Source: Pleomorphomonas sp. PLEO
GTDB lineage: Bacteria > Pseudomonadota > Alphaproteobacteria > Rhizobiales > Pleomorphomonadaceae
Assembly (NCBI RefSeq): GCF_041320595.1
Contig: NZ_CP166625.1
Location: forward strand, 1,995,501 to 2,059,500
Direction of reading: 5' to 3'
Length of the DNA stretch: 64,000 nt
The position numbers were made by a program, and so were the translations under genes. Positions within the stretch are counted from its first letter, which is position 1, and every line of letters starts with the position of its first letter. The notes beneath the pieces were generated by a model. It saw only the letters and a list, made by a program, of their open reading frames with translations, had not been told where the DNA came from and did not search any database. Positions 27,052 to 36,756 of the stretch are shown here, one piece after another.

Positions 27052-27987
27052 TCAGCGGGTCGCGTTCCAGCCCTTGTAGTCGGCGACGTTGTCGCGGGTG
27101 ATCAGCTTGGAGGGCAGCAGCGTCAGCTTCTGGGCCGGCGCCTTGCCGTTGATCAGGTCGACGCCGATCTCGATGGCCAGCTGGGCCATGGCATAGGGGT
27201 CCTGGCTGGCCGAGGCCTGGACCATCGGGCTTTCCGGGTCCTTCAGGACGGCTTCGATATCCGGGGCGCCATCAACCGAGGTGAAGATGATGTTGTCGCG
27301 GCCGGCCTGCTTGGCGGCGAGGTTGGAGCCGATCGCCTGCGGGTCGTTGATGGCGAACACGGCGTCGATCTTTTCAAAGCGCGTCAGCATCGACTGCATG
27401 ACGGTCAGGCCGCCATCGCGCGAGCCGAGGGCATTCTGATCGTCGGACAGAACCTTGATGCCGGGGTTGGCTGCGAACACCTTCTTGCAGCCGTTGACGC
27501 GATCGACGACGGCCGAGACCTGGTTGCTGTTCTGGATGATGACGTCGCCCTTACCGGCGAGCTTGTCGACGATGTACTGGCAGGCGATCTCGCCGGCCTG
27601 GACGTTGTCGGTGGTCACCGTGGCATCGGCGCCCTCGCCGGCGGTGTCGACGGCGACCATCGGGATGCCGGCGGCCTGGGCGCGGGCGACGGCCGGGGCC
27701 ACGGCCTTGGCGTCGGCCGGGGTGAACAGGATCAGGTCGACGCCGGCGGCGATGAAGTTGTCGATCTGGGTGAACTGCTTGTTGAGGTCGTAATCATAGC
27801 CGAGGGCGGTAACTTCGACGTTGGGATTGATCTCTTTGGCCTTGGCAGCCGCGCCATTGGCCAGCGCGACGTAGAACGGATTGCCCATCGAGCCGATGGA
27901 GATGCCGATCTTGGTGAGATCCTTGGCGCTGGCCGTACCGACGAGGGCGAGAGCGACAGAGGCGAAAAGCATAGAACGAAGCAACAT
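27052..27987 (-). CDS. Sugar ABC transporter substrate-binding protein (RbsB type)
   Basis: A 311-residue periplasmic binding protein of the type 1 (LacI-like) fold. Signal peptide MLLRSMLFASVALALVGTAS then AKDL; mature start KIGISIGSMGNPFYVALANG. Typical blocks are IDNFIAAGVDLILFTPADA and FAINDPQAIGSNLAAKQAG. Of two ATGs (27993 and 27987), the second is better spaced from GGAGG. It is the last gene of the ATPase-permease-binding protein operon. Ligand could be ribose or another monosaccharide; not determinable. Confidence 0.93.
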   Translation of the reverse strand: MLLRSMLFASVALALVGTASAKDLTKIGISIGSMGNPFYVALANGAAAKAKEINPNVEVTALGYDYDLNKQFTQIDNFIAAGVDLILFTPADAKAVAPAVARAQAAGIPMVAVDTAGEGADATVTTDNVQAGEIACQYIVDKLAGKGDVIIQNSNQVSAVVDRVNGCKKVFAANPGIKVLSDDQNALGSRDGGLTVMQSMLTRFEKIDAVFAINDPQAIGSNLAAKQAGRDNIIFTSVDGAPDIEAVLKDPESPMVQASASQDPYAMAQLAIEIGVDLINGKAPAQKLTLLPSKLITRDNVADYKGWNATR

Positions 27988-28201
27988 GGTCATACTCCTC
28001 CATAAGGAAGCCGGGCGCCCGGTTTTTCCGGGTGGACGGCGGATTTTCCGGCGCGATTCCTCTCCGCGACGGCTTTCTTCAGAACGTGACTCACCGTTCG
28101 TCGCGGGACTGGCGGCGGCGTCATGTTCGTGAACTTGATGAAGACGAGTGGGATTTGGGGGCGTCACGGGCGGCAAGGCTCGCCCGCAAAGTTCTCGGTC
28201 T

Positions 28202-29206
28202 TCAGGTACGGGCGCCGCCTTTGCTCCTGAGGCGGTCGAGCGCCACCGCGATGATGATGACGAGGCCCTTGATGATGTACTGCCAGATGTCGCTGACACC
28301 GATGAGCACCAAGCCATTGGACAGCACGGCGATGATCAGCGCGCCGATCAGCGTGCCCCAGATGGAGCCGACGCCGCCGGTGAACGAGGTGCCGCCCAGG
28401 ATGACGGCGGCGATGGCGTCGAGCTCGTAGGACTGGCCGAGCTGGGTGCCGTTGGCCGCGAACAGACGGGCCGCGCTCATCACGCCGCCAAGGCCGGCCA
28501 TCAGCCCCGAGAAGCCATAGACGAACAGCAGCACCGCCCAAACCTTGATGCCGGACAGGCGAGCGGCGTTCTCGTTGCCGCCGGTGGCGTAGATGTGCAC
28601 GCCGAGCACGGTGCGTCGCAGGATGACCCAGGTGACGATGACCGACAGGAAGGCGATCACCACCAGCCAGGGAATGCCCAGGATGTGGCCGTTGCCGATG
28701 AAGGCGAACGACAGTTGCGAGTTGAACACGGTGGTGTCGGCGCCGAGCAGGCGGGCGACGCCGCGCACGGCGGTCAGCGAGCCAAGCGTCGAGATGAACG
28801 GCGGCAGGCCGATGAAGGCGACCAGGGAACCGTTGATCAGGCCGAAAATGAGGCCGGCGAACAGCGCCAGGGGAATGCCGATCATGCCCATGTCGGGGAT
28901 CAGCGAGCCGATCACCGCCGCCATGGCCGAGGCGGCGAGGATGGAGCCGACGGACAGGTCGATGCCGCCGGTGAGGATCACCGCCGTCATGCCGCAGGCG
29001 AGCACGGTATTGATCGACGCCTGCTGCATGACGATGGACAGATTCTGCGGCGAGATGAAGCGGCCGGACATCAGCTGGAAGCCGATGCCGAGCAGGATCA
29101 GGATCGGCAGCATGCCGACGGTGCGGATGATCTGCTGGATGCGGAACTGGCGATTGGCGGCGGCCTTATCGCTGGTGAACATGGCGACCGACGTTTCCTG
29201 GGACAT
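28202..29206 (-). CDS. Sugar ABC transporter permease (RbsC type)
   Basis: A 334-residue CUT2-class permease with about ten predicted helices. Family blocks: MTAVILTGGIDLSVGSILAA, and AVILGGTSFTGGVGSIWGTL near the C-terminus. It lies between the ATPase gene and the binding-protein gene. A copy of repeat R2 fills the 130-bp gap from the ATPase gene, so operon mRNA carries the repeat hairpin. Confidence 0.94.
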   Translation of the reverse strand: MSQETSVAMFTSDKAAANRQFRIQQIIRTVGMLPILILLGIGFQLMSGRFISPQNLSIVMQQASINTVLACGMTAVILTGGIDLSVGSILAASAMAAVIGSLIPDMGMIGIPLALFAGLIFGLINGSLVAFIGLPPFISTLGSLTAVRGVARLLGADTTVFNSQLSFAFIGNGHILGIPWLVVIAFLSVIVTWVILRRTVLGVHIYATGGNENAARLSGIKVWAVLLFVYGFSGLMAGLGGVMSAARLFAANGTQLGQSYELDAIAAVILGGTSFTGGVGSIWGTLIGALIIAVLSNGLVLIGVSDIWQYIIKGLVIIIAVALDRLRSKGGART

Positions 29207-29224
29207 GACGGTTCTCTTGGCTTG

Positions 29225-29331
29225 CTAGACCCTGTCCGGCGAATTCAGGTTCGCCGAATAGGCTCTATCTCTTTGTTAAGACGCAATTCCGGACGCAAAC
29301 CCGGGGGCATTTTTGCTGGAATTGCGTTGGC
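29225..29331. repeat. Repeat R2 copy inside the rbs-type operon
   Basis: GTCCGGCGAAttcaggTTCGCCG, then GACGCAATTCCGGACGCAAA and TTTTTGCTGGAATTGCG. It lies in the transcribed gap between ATPase and permease genes. Confidence 0.7.
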
Positions 29332-29338
29332 TATGGCG

Positions 29339-30907
<1,569 letters not shown>

Positions 30908-31384
30908 CAAATCCTCCCTCTGCTTTTCTCTTGAGACGAGCTGCTCTTTTGTCTGGGCGCACCTGTTGCGTAGTCAGCTCCGCCCTGACCAACGCTCCAA
31001 CCCGGGTGCGGCGACAGGGCAGCCCGCCCTTCCTCCTGAAATAACAGCCCCACTCGCGATTCCTCGAAACCCGGGCAAAGCCTTATTTTCTGCAAAATTG
31101 GCGCAATATATGTGCGATGTCAATCTTAAGTGACGCCTCTTAATCCAAAAATTTTACAAAATACCCCGTCTTATCGTTAATTGTGCGCAACCGCTCCGAT
31201 GCGCGCAGGGTTCGTGGTGGCGTGCTGGGCGGGTGTCGCGGGCGATCAAAACGCCGGCGGCCGGCGGTCTTTGCGTCCGGTCCGGCCGCCGGATGGGCCC
31301 TTCGTCGAGGACGTCTCGGTCTTTGGGCATTGACGGCGGCGGCCGTTCAATCAAACCTTGGGTTTCCGAGCGACTGGAGGCCCC

Positions 31385-31975
31385 ATGAACGCCGCGCCGC
31401 TGTTTCTCATGACCTCGCTTGCCCTGGTCGCCAGCCCCGGACCCAACACGCTGAGTCTCACGGCGATCGGCGCCGCCTTCGGCACGCGCCGGGGCGTGCC
31501 CTACATGATCGGGCTGGATCTCGGCATGGTCGTGGTGGTGGCGCTGGTCGGCTCCGGCCTGTGGGCGGTGATGCTGTCCTATCCCGGCGTCGGCCCGGTG
31601 GTGACGGTGGCCGCCAGCCTTTATCTGATCTACCTCGCCTTCAAGATCGCCACGGCGCCGCCGCTGGGGGCGACGGCGGTGCCCGGCCGCGCGCCCGGCC
31701 TTTCGGCGGGGGTGACGCTGTCGCTCACCAACCCCAAGGCCTATGTGTCGGTGGCGGCGGTGGTGTCGCGCTACACGCTGATGCCGGGCCAACCGGTGGC
31801 CGACGAGCTTTTGAAGGGCGCGCTGTTCCTGGCGCTGGTCGTCGCGGTCAACGTCGCCTGGCTCGCCGCCGGATCTCTGCTCGGCCGCATCGTGACTAAC
31901 CCGAGGGTGGGGAGGGCGGTGAACCTGACGTTCGCGGCGGTGCTGGTGGTGTCGGTTGCGGCGGCGTTCTTGTGA
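31385..31975 (+). CDS. LysE/RhtB family exporter
   Basis: A 196-residue inner-membrane protein with about six helices. The family signature LVASPGPNTLSLTAIGAAFG is near the N-terminus, followed by LTNPKAYVSVAAVV in the middle. Members export amino acids or homoserine lactones; the substrate here is unknown. The ATG follows GGAGGCCCC. It stands alone, convergent with the MFS gene, with repeats R1 and R3 in between. Confidence 0.88.
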   Translation: MNAAPLFLMTSLALVASPGPNTLSLTAIGAAFGTRRGVPYMIGLDLGMVVVVALVGSGLWAVMLSYPGVGPVVTVAASLYLIYLAFKIATAPPLGATAVPGRAPGLSAGVTLSLTNPKAYVSVAAVVSRYTLMPGQPVADELLKGALFLALVVAVNVAWLAAGSLLGRIVTNPRVGRAVNLTFAAVLVVSVAAAFL

Positions 31976-31984
31976 GACTGCGCT

Positions 31985-32080
31985 AAAATTCTACTCCGGC
32001 GGCCGTCTAACGAGACTTTCTGCGCTTCCGGTGCTCACGGGCCTCGAAAGTCTCGCCAGCCGACTCCCCGGAGCGAATCT
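31985..32080. repeat. Repeat R1, copy D (diverged)
   Basis: Left arm AAATTCTACTCCGG and right arm CCGGAGCGAATCT pair. The arms changed together relative to copy C (CTGGGG with CCCCAG becomes CTCCGG with CCGGAG). Inner arms CGAGACTTTC and GAAAGTCTCG form a perfect 10-bp stem. The core TGCGCTTCCGGTGCTCACGG is conserved. Confidence 0.7.
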
Positions 32081-32142
32081 CCAAGCGGTCTCCCTGCCTC
32101 GCGTTGGATTAGGGGCGCCCGATAATCGCCGGTCGCTCTACC

Positions 32143-32243
32143 TTCCTGAGATCCTCTGCCTGCGCAGAGGATGACAGTTTTATATAATCGTAACATATAG
32201 ATAGGTTGTCCTCCTCTGCGAAGGCAGAGGATCTCAGGCCGAA
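32143..32243. repeat. Repeat R3 copy between convergent genes
   Basis: CCTGAGATCCTCTGCCTGCG and CAGAGGATGACAG, then an AT-rich spacer, then GTCCTCCTCTGCGAAGGCAG and AGGATCTCAGG in inverse orientation. It sits between the convergent LysE and MFS genes, where it could end transcription from both sides. Confidence 0.75.
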
Positions 32244-32281
32244 GAAGGCGAGGCGCCGGTATCGGGTGTCTCGCTCTTCTT

Positions 32282-33493
32282 TCACGCCCCCTGTTCAGCG
32301 ACTTTTTGCGGGCAGGTGGGGAGGGGTAGGGCGAGGGACAGCAGCGCCAGCGCGATGATGAAGGCGCCGAAGGCCGTGGCGGTTTCCAGAAGGCCGATGT
32401 GGCGGGCGGCGTAGCCGGCGATCATGGCGGGCAGGGCGTTGGCGAGGTAGCTTTCGAAGTAGAAGGCCGACATCAGGCCGGCGCGCTCCTGCGGCGTGAC
32501 GTGGGCGACGATGCTGCGGGTGGCGCCCAGGAAGCCGGCGCCGAAGCCGATGCCGGAGAGGACGGCACCGGCCATCAGCACGGCGGGACTGCCGAGATAG
32601 GCGCCGCCGAGGATCACCGCCGTGCCGAGAGAGATGGTCAGGCCGCCGGTGGCAAGGCCGGCGCTGGCCGACTTGTTGCGGTAAACGAGAATGGCGGCGG
32701 TGCCGGAAAAGGTGAGGGCGGCCACCGCGCCGCCGCCGAGCCAGGTGGCAGCGCCGCCGGACATCTCGCGGATCAGCGACGGCATCAGCGACAGGAAGAA
32801 GCCGCCGAGCGCCCAGGTGGCGATGTTGAGCGGGGCGACGCGTAGGAAGGCCTGGCGGGCGGCCTGTGGCACCTCGATGCGTGGGCGCGGCGACCATTTT
32901 TTGGCCGAGAGCGTGGCCGCTGTTTCCTTCGACAGCGCGCTACGCAGCACCTGGATGAGGAAGACGACGATCAGCAGCCCGTAGACAAAGCGCAAGGGGG
33001 CGGGAGCGACTTGTGCCAACAGGCCGGAGCCCAGGGCGCCGACGCCCATGCCGATCATCGGCGCGATGGAATTGATGGTGGCGCCAGCCTTGTGGTCGAG
33101 ATCAAGCAGGGCGGCGGCGAGCGCGGTGGTGGCCAGCGCCGTGGCAAAGCCCTGGACGAGGCGGGCGGCGAGCAGCCAGCCGCCATCCTGCGCCAGAGCG
33201 AAAAGCGCCATGGCCAACAGCTCGACGGCCAGCGCCGTGAGGATCACCGGCCGCCGCCCCCAATGGTTGGACAGCGAGCCGAAGAACAGCAGCGTCATCA
33301 GCAGGGCCGCCGCGTAGACGGCGAAGATCACGGTGATCATGAAGGGCGAGAAGCCCCAGACCGCCTGATAGAGCGGATAAAGCGGCGTCGGCGCGCTGGA
33401 AGCGGCGAGAAAGGCGATGAGGGTGACCGCATGCAGCGCCAGCCCCGAGCGCTTGCCGGGGTCGGCGGCCTTGGTATCTGGGCGGATGGTCAT
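32282..33493 (-). CDS. MFS transporter
   Basis: A 403-residue major facilitator with twelve predicted helices. The A-like motif between helices 2 and 3 is FFGSLSNHWGRRPVIL, and the N-terminal segment SSAPTPLYPLYQAVWGFSPF is common in drug or metabolite exporters of this branch. It is divergent from a TetR regulator with two matching palindromic operators in the 91-bp gap, so it is probably the repressed efflux pump. Substrate unknown. Confidence 0.88.
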   Translation of the reverse strand: MTIRPDTKAADPGKRSGLALHAVTLIAFLAASSAPTPLYPLYQAVWGFSPFMITVIFAVYAAALLMTLLFFGSLSNHWGRRPVILTALAVELLAMALFALAQDGGWLLAARLVQGFATALATTALAAALLDLDHKAGATINSIAPMIGMGVGALGSGLLAQVAPAPLRFVYGLLIVVFLIQVLRSALSKETAATLSAKKWSPRPRIEVPQAARQAFLRVAPLNIATWALGGFFLSLMPSLIREMSGGAATWLGGGAVAALTFSGTAAILVYRNKSASAGLATGGLTISLGTAVILGGAYLGSPAVLMAGAVLSGIGFGAGFLGATRSIVAHVTPQERAGLMSAFYFESYLANALPAMIAGYAARHIGLLETATAFGAFIIALALLSLALPLPTCPQKVAEQGA

Positions 33494-33509
33494 GGTCTGG
33501 TCCTTATGG

Positions 33510-33578
33510 TAAAAGCGAAGAGTTAGCGTTTATAGAGTGAGGCGAGACTAAAAGCAAATAATTAGCTTTTAGTCTCGC
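33510..33578. promoter_or_regulatory. Twin TetR operators between MFS and tetR
   Basis: TAAAAGC-N9-GCGTTTA at 33510-33532 and TAAAAGC-N9-GCTTTTA at 33549-33571 share the same arms and spacing. The second is part of a perfect 14-bp stem (GCGAGACTAAAAGC and its complement, 33542-33578). Centres are 39 bp apart. They lie between the divergent MFS and TetR genes. Confidence 0.7.
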
Positions 33579-33584
33579 GGGAAT

Positions 33585-34247
33585 GTGACTGATCGGGAAC
33601 GTCTGGAGAAAATGGATCAAAAACCACCCGATATGACTGGGGGACCTCAGGCGCCGCCGCGGACTTTGCCGCGCCCCGGTGGCCGCGCCGCCCGCATTCA
33701 GGCCGCGATTTTCAAGGCGGTGGACGAACTGAAGCAGGAGGGCGAGGAGCTGACCGTGCCGGCCATCGCCACGCGGGCCGGCGTGACACCGTCGACCATC
33801 TATCGGCGCTGGGGCACGTTGGCCGAGCTGCTGTCCGAGGTGGCCGTCAAGCGGTTGCGCCCCGATGCCGAGCCGGAGGATACCGGCGACTGGCGCGCCG
33901 ACCTCAGGGGATGGCTCGAGCAATATGCCGAGGAGATGGCCTCCGACCCCGGCCGCGCCATGATGCGCGACGTGCTCTCGGCCGACCGGGCGGACAACGC
34001 CTGCACCTGTTCGGCCTATACCGGCCAACAGCTCGACATCATCCGCAACAGGGCGCTCGCCCAGGGCGACAGCCCACCCGACACGGCGGTGCTGATGGAC
34101 CGGGTGATCGCGCCGGTGATCTACCGCATCCTGTTCAGCCGCGAGGGAGCGGGGGCGGAGTATGTGGCGCGGCTGGTTGGCGAGGTGCTGGGCGAGGCGA
34201 GCGCGTGGATCGCGCCGCCCTGCTCGCTGTCGTTACCTTCGCGCTAG
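33585..34247 (+). CDS. TetR family transcriptional regulator
   Basis: About 220 residues from a GTG at 33585. The helix-turn-helix reads LTVPAIATRAGVTPSTIYRR and is preceded by a proline- and arginine-rich tail. The C-terminal part (SDPGRAMMRDVLSADRADNA) matches the TetR_C ligand domain of efflux-pump regulators. It most likely represses itself and the divergent MFS gene. A start at the in-frame ATG ten codons later is possible. Confidence 0.85.
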   Translation: MTDRERLEKMDQKPPDMTGGPQAPPRTLPRPGGRAARIQAAIFKAVDELKQEGEELTVPAIATRAGVTPSTIYRRWGTLAELLSEVAVKRLRPDAEPEDTGDWRADLRGWLEQYAEEMASDPGRAMMRDVLSADRADNACTCSAYTGQQLDIIRNRALAQGDSPPDTAVLMDRVIAPVIYRILFSREGAGAEYVARLVGEVLGEASAWIAPPCSLSLPSR

Positions 34248-34299
34248 AAGTGGTTCGCAAGATCAAAGGGCAGACGATTCTGCGGGGAACTCATCTTCA

Positions 34300-34884
34300 A
34301 TGCTCGATACGATCAATATTTTTGGCAAGACCTTTGAAGAGCTGTGGGGGCTATTCCTTTGTGAGGTCGCCGACGATGACGACTTTTACGATGTCCTAGC
34401 CTACAATCTGGCAAAAGCGGATCGCCAGCGGTTCGAGGGGGAACTCCAAAGCCTGTCAGGAAAAAGGCTCCGCGCGGCAATTTGCGGCCTTGGAATGGCA
34501 GTATCGCCTGACAATGGGACCAGCGACCTCGTCTTCAGGTATGTCGGAGATTCTGATCCGTTCGTGGTCGCGGCTGCGATTGATGCTCTCAAACGTATCG
34601 GTTCGGTCGATTGGCCAAAAATAGAGCCGACCCTTCGCCATCCATCAGCCTATGTGCGCGGAGCAGCTCTGAGGTTTGCCAGGGCAAGACTCGGAGCTTG
34701 CTCGTTGCCAATACTGGTTGAGCATTTGCGCGACGGTGATCCTATCGTCCGAGAGAACGCGCTGGACGAACTGGACGGAATAGCAACGCCCCAAGAAGTT
34801 CCTCTTGTCGCTTTCTACCTTGAGGATCCCTCTGCTGAAGTGCGGCAAGCGGCAAGGACGTTACTGGATTCCGTCGCCCTGTAG
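34300..34884 (+). CDS. HEAT-repeat protein
   Basis: A 194-residue protein. The C-terminal two-thirds holds HEAT/PBS-lyase-type repeats: DSDPFVVAAAIDALKRIG, HPSAYVRGAALRFARARLG, DGDPIVRENALDELDGIA and DPSAEVRQAARTLLD. Such proteins are adaptors. The gene has lower GC than its neighbours and stands alone, so it may be acquired. The N-terminal segment (FEELWGLFLCEVADDDDFYD) is not recognised and might be an immunity- or adaptor-like feature; no partner toxin is next to it. Confidence 0.75.
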   Translation: MLDTINIFGKTFEELWGLFLCEVADDDDFYDVLAYNLAKADRQRFEGELQSLSGKRLRAAICGLGMAVSPDNGTSDLVFRYVGDSDPFVVAAAIDALKRIGSVDWPKIEPTLRHPSAYVRGAALRFARARLGACSLPILVEHLRDGDPIVRENALDELDGIATPQEVPLVAFYLEDPSAEVRQAARTLLDSVAL

Positions 34885-35005
34885 CCGCCGGTGGCGGCAT
34901 GATGGATAGGCATGGCCTTAGGGGCTCATTTTTCCCGCACGCTTGCCAGTTCGTTGGCTTCCGTCCTGGCGACGGCCGGCGAACCTTTGTAAACCCATTT
35001 CGTCA

Positions 35006-35470
35006 TCAGGACCGTGACGGGCGGACGGCTTTCCAGATGGCGGCGAGTTTATTGCTTGCCACGGCGATCGGTTCGAAGTCGCCGCGCAACGCTTTCAGCG
35101 CATAGCGTTCCAGATCGATCTCCTTGGCGGTGCGGAACCCCATGCGGCGGAGAATGGTGAGCGGCGGGCACCAGCCTTGCACGGCATGCTGGAACAGGAA
35201 GGCGGAGGCCAGAGCGGGCAGGGCGAACCAGCGGCGGCCGATGGTGGAGCCGAGCACCAAGCCGGTGAAGCCGAGAGCGGCGGCATTGGCCTGAAGGGCG
35301 CGCTCCACATCCCATTCGTCGTCCAGCTCGGCCAATCGCGCCGGAATTTCCTCGGGGTGGAGCTCGTAATAGGCGAGGCGCCGCTCGGTTTCCTGGCGGA
35401 TGCGGCGGTTGATCTCTTCGTCGGTGTTGGCTGAAACGCGGTCTGCCGTGCTGGCGTGGGTATCGGTCAT
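35006..35470 (-). CDS. DUF2892 family protein
   Basis: A 154-residue protein. The first 60 residues are a charged helical region (INRRIRQETERRLAYYELHP). A DUF2892-type segment follows: ERALQANAAALGFTGLVLG, two hydrophobic helices and CPPLTILRRMGFRTAKEID. DUF2892 proteins are small inner-membrane proteins often linked to rhodanese-like sulfur proteins, but no such gene is adjacent. Function unknown. Confidence 0.8.
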   Translation of the reverse strand: MTDTHASTADRVSANTDEEINRRIRQETERRLAYYELHPEEIPARLAELDDEWDVERALQANAAALGFTGLVLGSTIGRRWFALPALASAFLFQHAVQGWCPPLTILRRMGFRTAKEIDLERYALKALRGDFEPIAVASNKLAAIWKAVRPSRS

Positions 35471-35562
35471 TAGGGTTGGCTCCTCGAAATGGTCGCGATA
35501 AGCCCAGAACTGCTTGGGGATCGTGAAGGTTCCCGCGAACGAGCGATGCGTTGCGCCTCGCC

Positions 35563-35715
35563 GCTACAGGCCTATTTTCCCGCGCGGTTCGCCAGGTCGC
35601 TGGCGTAGTCGATCACGGCGTGCTGGCGTGCCGGAGTGGGTGGAAAGCATGCCGGTGTTGCCGTGGTTGCCGGTGGTCGCCTCCAGGCGCGCAAAGAAGC
35701 GGGCCAGGGCGCGCG
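35563..35715 (-). pseudogene. Duplicated 3' fragment of the M48 peptidase gene
   Basis: The minus strand encodes RFFARLEATTGNHGNTGMLS then THSGTPAR, closely matching the C-terminal region of the M48 peptidase at 36757-37815 (RFFTRLEATTGNDSDTSMLS). A small deletion then shifts the frame before the expected AVIDYANQLANRAGK end, although the nucleotide match continues to the stop region. It is a partial, decayed duplication in the same orientation. Confidence 0.7.
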
Positions 35716-35800
35716 CGAGCGGGTGAAGCTTACGCTGATGGCTGGAGATTGCGGGCCGTCGCGCGGATTTCTGGCTGCGTGGTGACGGTTGCGGCGCCGG

Positions 35801-36316
35801 CTAGTGACTGGCGTCGGTCAGCGATGACCTGATCATGTCGTAGTTTTTGCGGGCCTGCTTGTCGGTCAGGGCCGAGCTGGAGATGGTGAAGAGAAAATGC
35901 CCGCCGTCCGGCAGGCGCTTGTACAGGTAGCCGCTGTGAAACATATCGGCCTTCGAGCCCTGGTTCGAGGCCGGCCGCCAGTGGGTAGGGCGACCGTTGC
36001 TGTCGATGGCGTTCGGATATTCGCAGGACTCTTTGTTGCCGATGCGCCGGCAGGTGATCGGCAGGCGCGGCTCCTTTTGCGCTGAGCGGATCTCGGCCTC
36101 GGTGGGCGCCGGTGCGGCGTGCAGGCGGTAGCTGACGATCGAGCCCTCGCCGCAGATCCGAGGCGCGGCGCAGGTGTAGCGAAATGTCCCATCATCATCA
36201 TTCATCTGGAACAACCAGCCGGGAAACTGGCTCGACGGGTCCGGGTGATCCCAGCTGGCGGCGGCCGGCAGGATGGCAAGGCAGAGGAACATAGCGGCGG
36301 CGGCAAATTCTCGCAT
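35801..36316 (-). CDS. Hypothetical secreted protein (171 aa)
   Basis: Begins MREFAAAAMFLCLAILPAAA, a signal peptide with a likely cut before SWDHPD. The mature part has four cysteines (TCAAPRIC and ITCRRIGNKESCEY), which could form two disulfides in the periplasm. It lies between the M48 fragment and the intact M48 gene; the fragment suggests rearrangement around it. No family recognised. Confidence 0.6.
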   Translation of the reverse strand: MREFAAAAMFLCLAILPAAASWDHPDPSSQFPGWLFQMNDDDGTFRYTCAAPRICGEGSIVSYRLHAAPAPTEAEIRSAQKEPRLPITCRRIGNKESCEYPNAIDSNGRPTHWRPASNQGSKADMFHSGYLYKRLPDGGHFLFTISSSALTDKQARKNYDMIRSSLTDASH

Positions 36317-36455
36317 GTCATACCCTAGGGCTGGCGGGGCGTGTGGGGTGGGATATGTGTAACCAGTGATGGTGCCGAAATCCACCCTCGACGTTGGTTG
36401 AGGGGAACCTGACGACGCCCAAACCAATGTCCCCTGGAACGCCGCGATGGCCTGG

Positions 36456-36558
36456 AGCTTATTCGGTGAAATCAGGTTTACCGGAAAAGCTCTATCTCAT
36501 TGTTCAGACGCAGTTCCGGGCGCAAAACCGGTTCCCACTTTTGCTGGAACTGCTCTAG
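36456..36558. repeat. Repeat R2 copy before a small membrane protein gene
   Basis: TTCGGTGAAATCAGGTTTACCG, then GACGCAGTTCCGGGCGCAAA and ACCGGTTCCCACTTTTGCTG, ending GAACTGCTCTAG. It stands 22 bp before the start of the small protein gene at 36581. Confidence 0.7.
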
Positions 36559-36580
36559 CGGCGGCGGCGGGAGAGGCGCG

Positions 36581-36709
36581 ATGTTGGACATGGTTTTGCG
36601 AAGGCTGCGGGGCGGGCGCCGGAGTCTGAAATGGGCGCTGGTCTGGGCGGCGGTGGCGCTTCTCGCGGCGCCGGCCGTCGGCAAATACATCGACAAGCAG
36701 GGGAAGTAA
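36581..36709 (+). CDS. Small single-helix membrane protein (42 aa)
   Basis: MLDMVLRRLRGGRRSLKWAL leads into one hydrophobic helix (WAAVALLAAPAVG) and a short tail KYIDKQGK. GGGAGAGG precedes the ATG at good spacing. It is a clear paralogue of the small protein at 44307-44462, which has GLKWALIWAAVALIAAPVIG and TFIERQGR. A basic N-terminus and one helix suggest an inner-membrane micropeptide with the N-terminus in the cytoplasm. Function unknown. Confidence 0.6.
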   Translation: MLDMVLRRLRGGRRSLKWALVWAAVALLAAPAVGKYIDKQGK

Positions 36710-36756
36710 CGGGAGGCCGAACATCGACGCTTCCGCCTGAGCGATCACCATTACCG

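Noticed and set aside
34300-34884. HEAT-repeat protein as part of a defence or toxin-immunity system
   Set aside because: No toxin, nuclease or other partner is adjacent and the N-terminal part is unrecognised.
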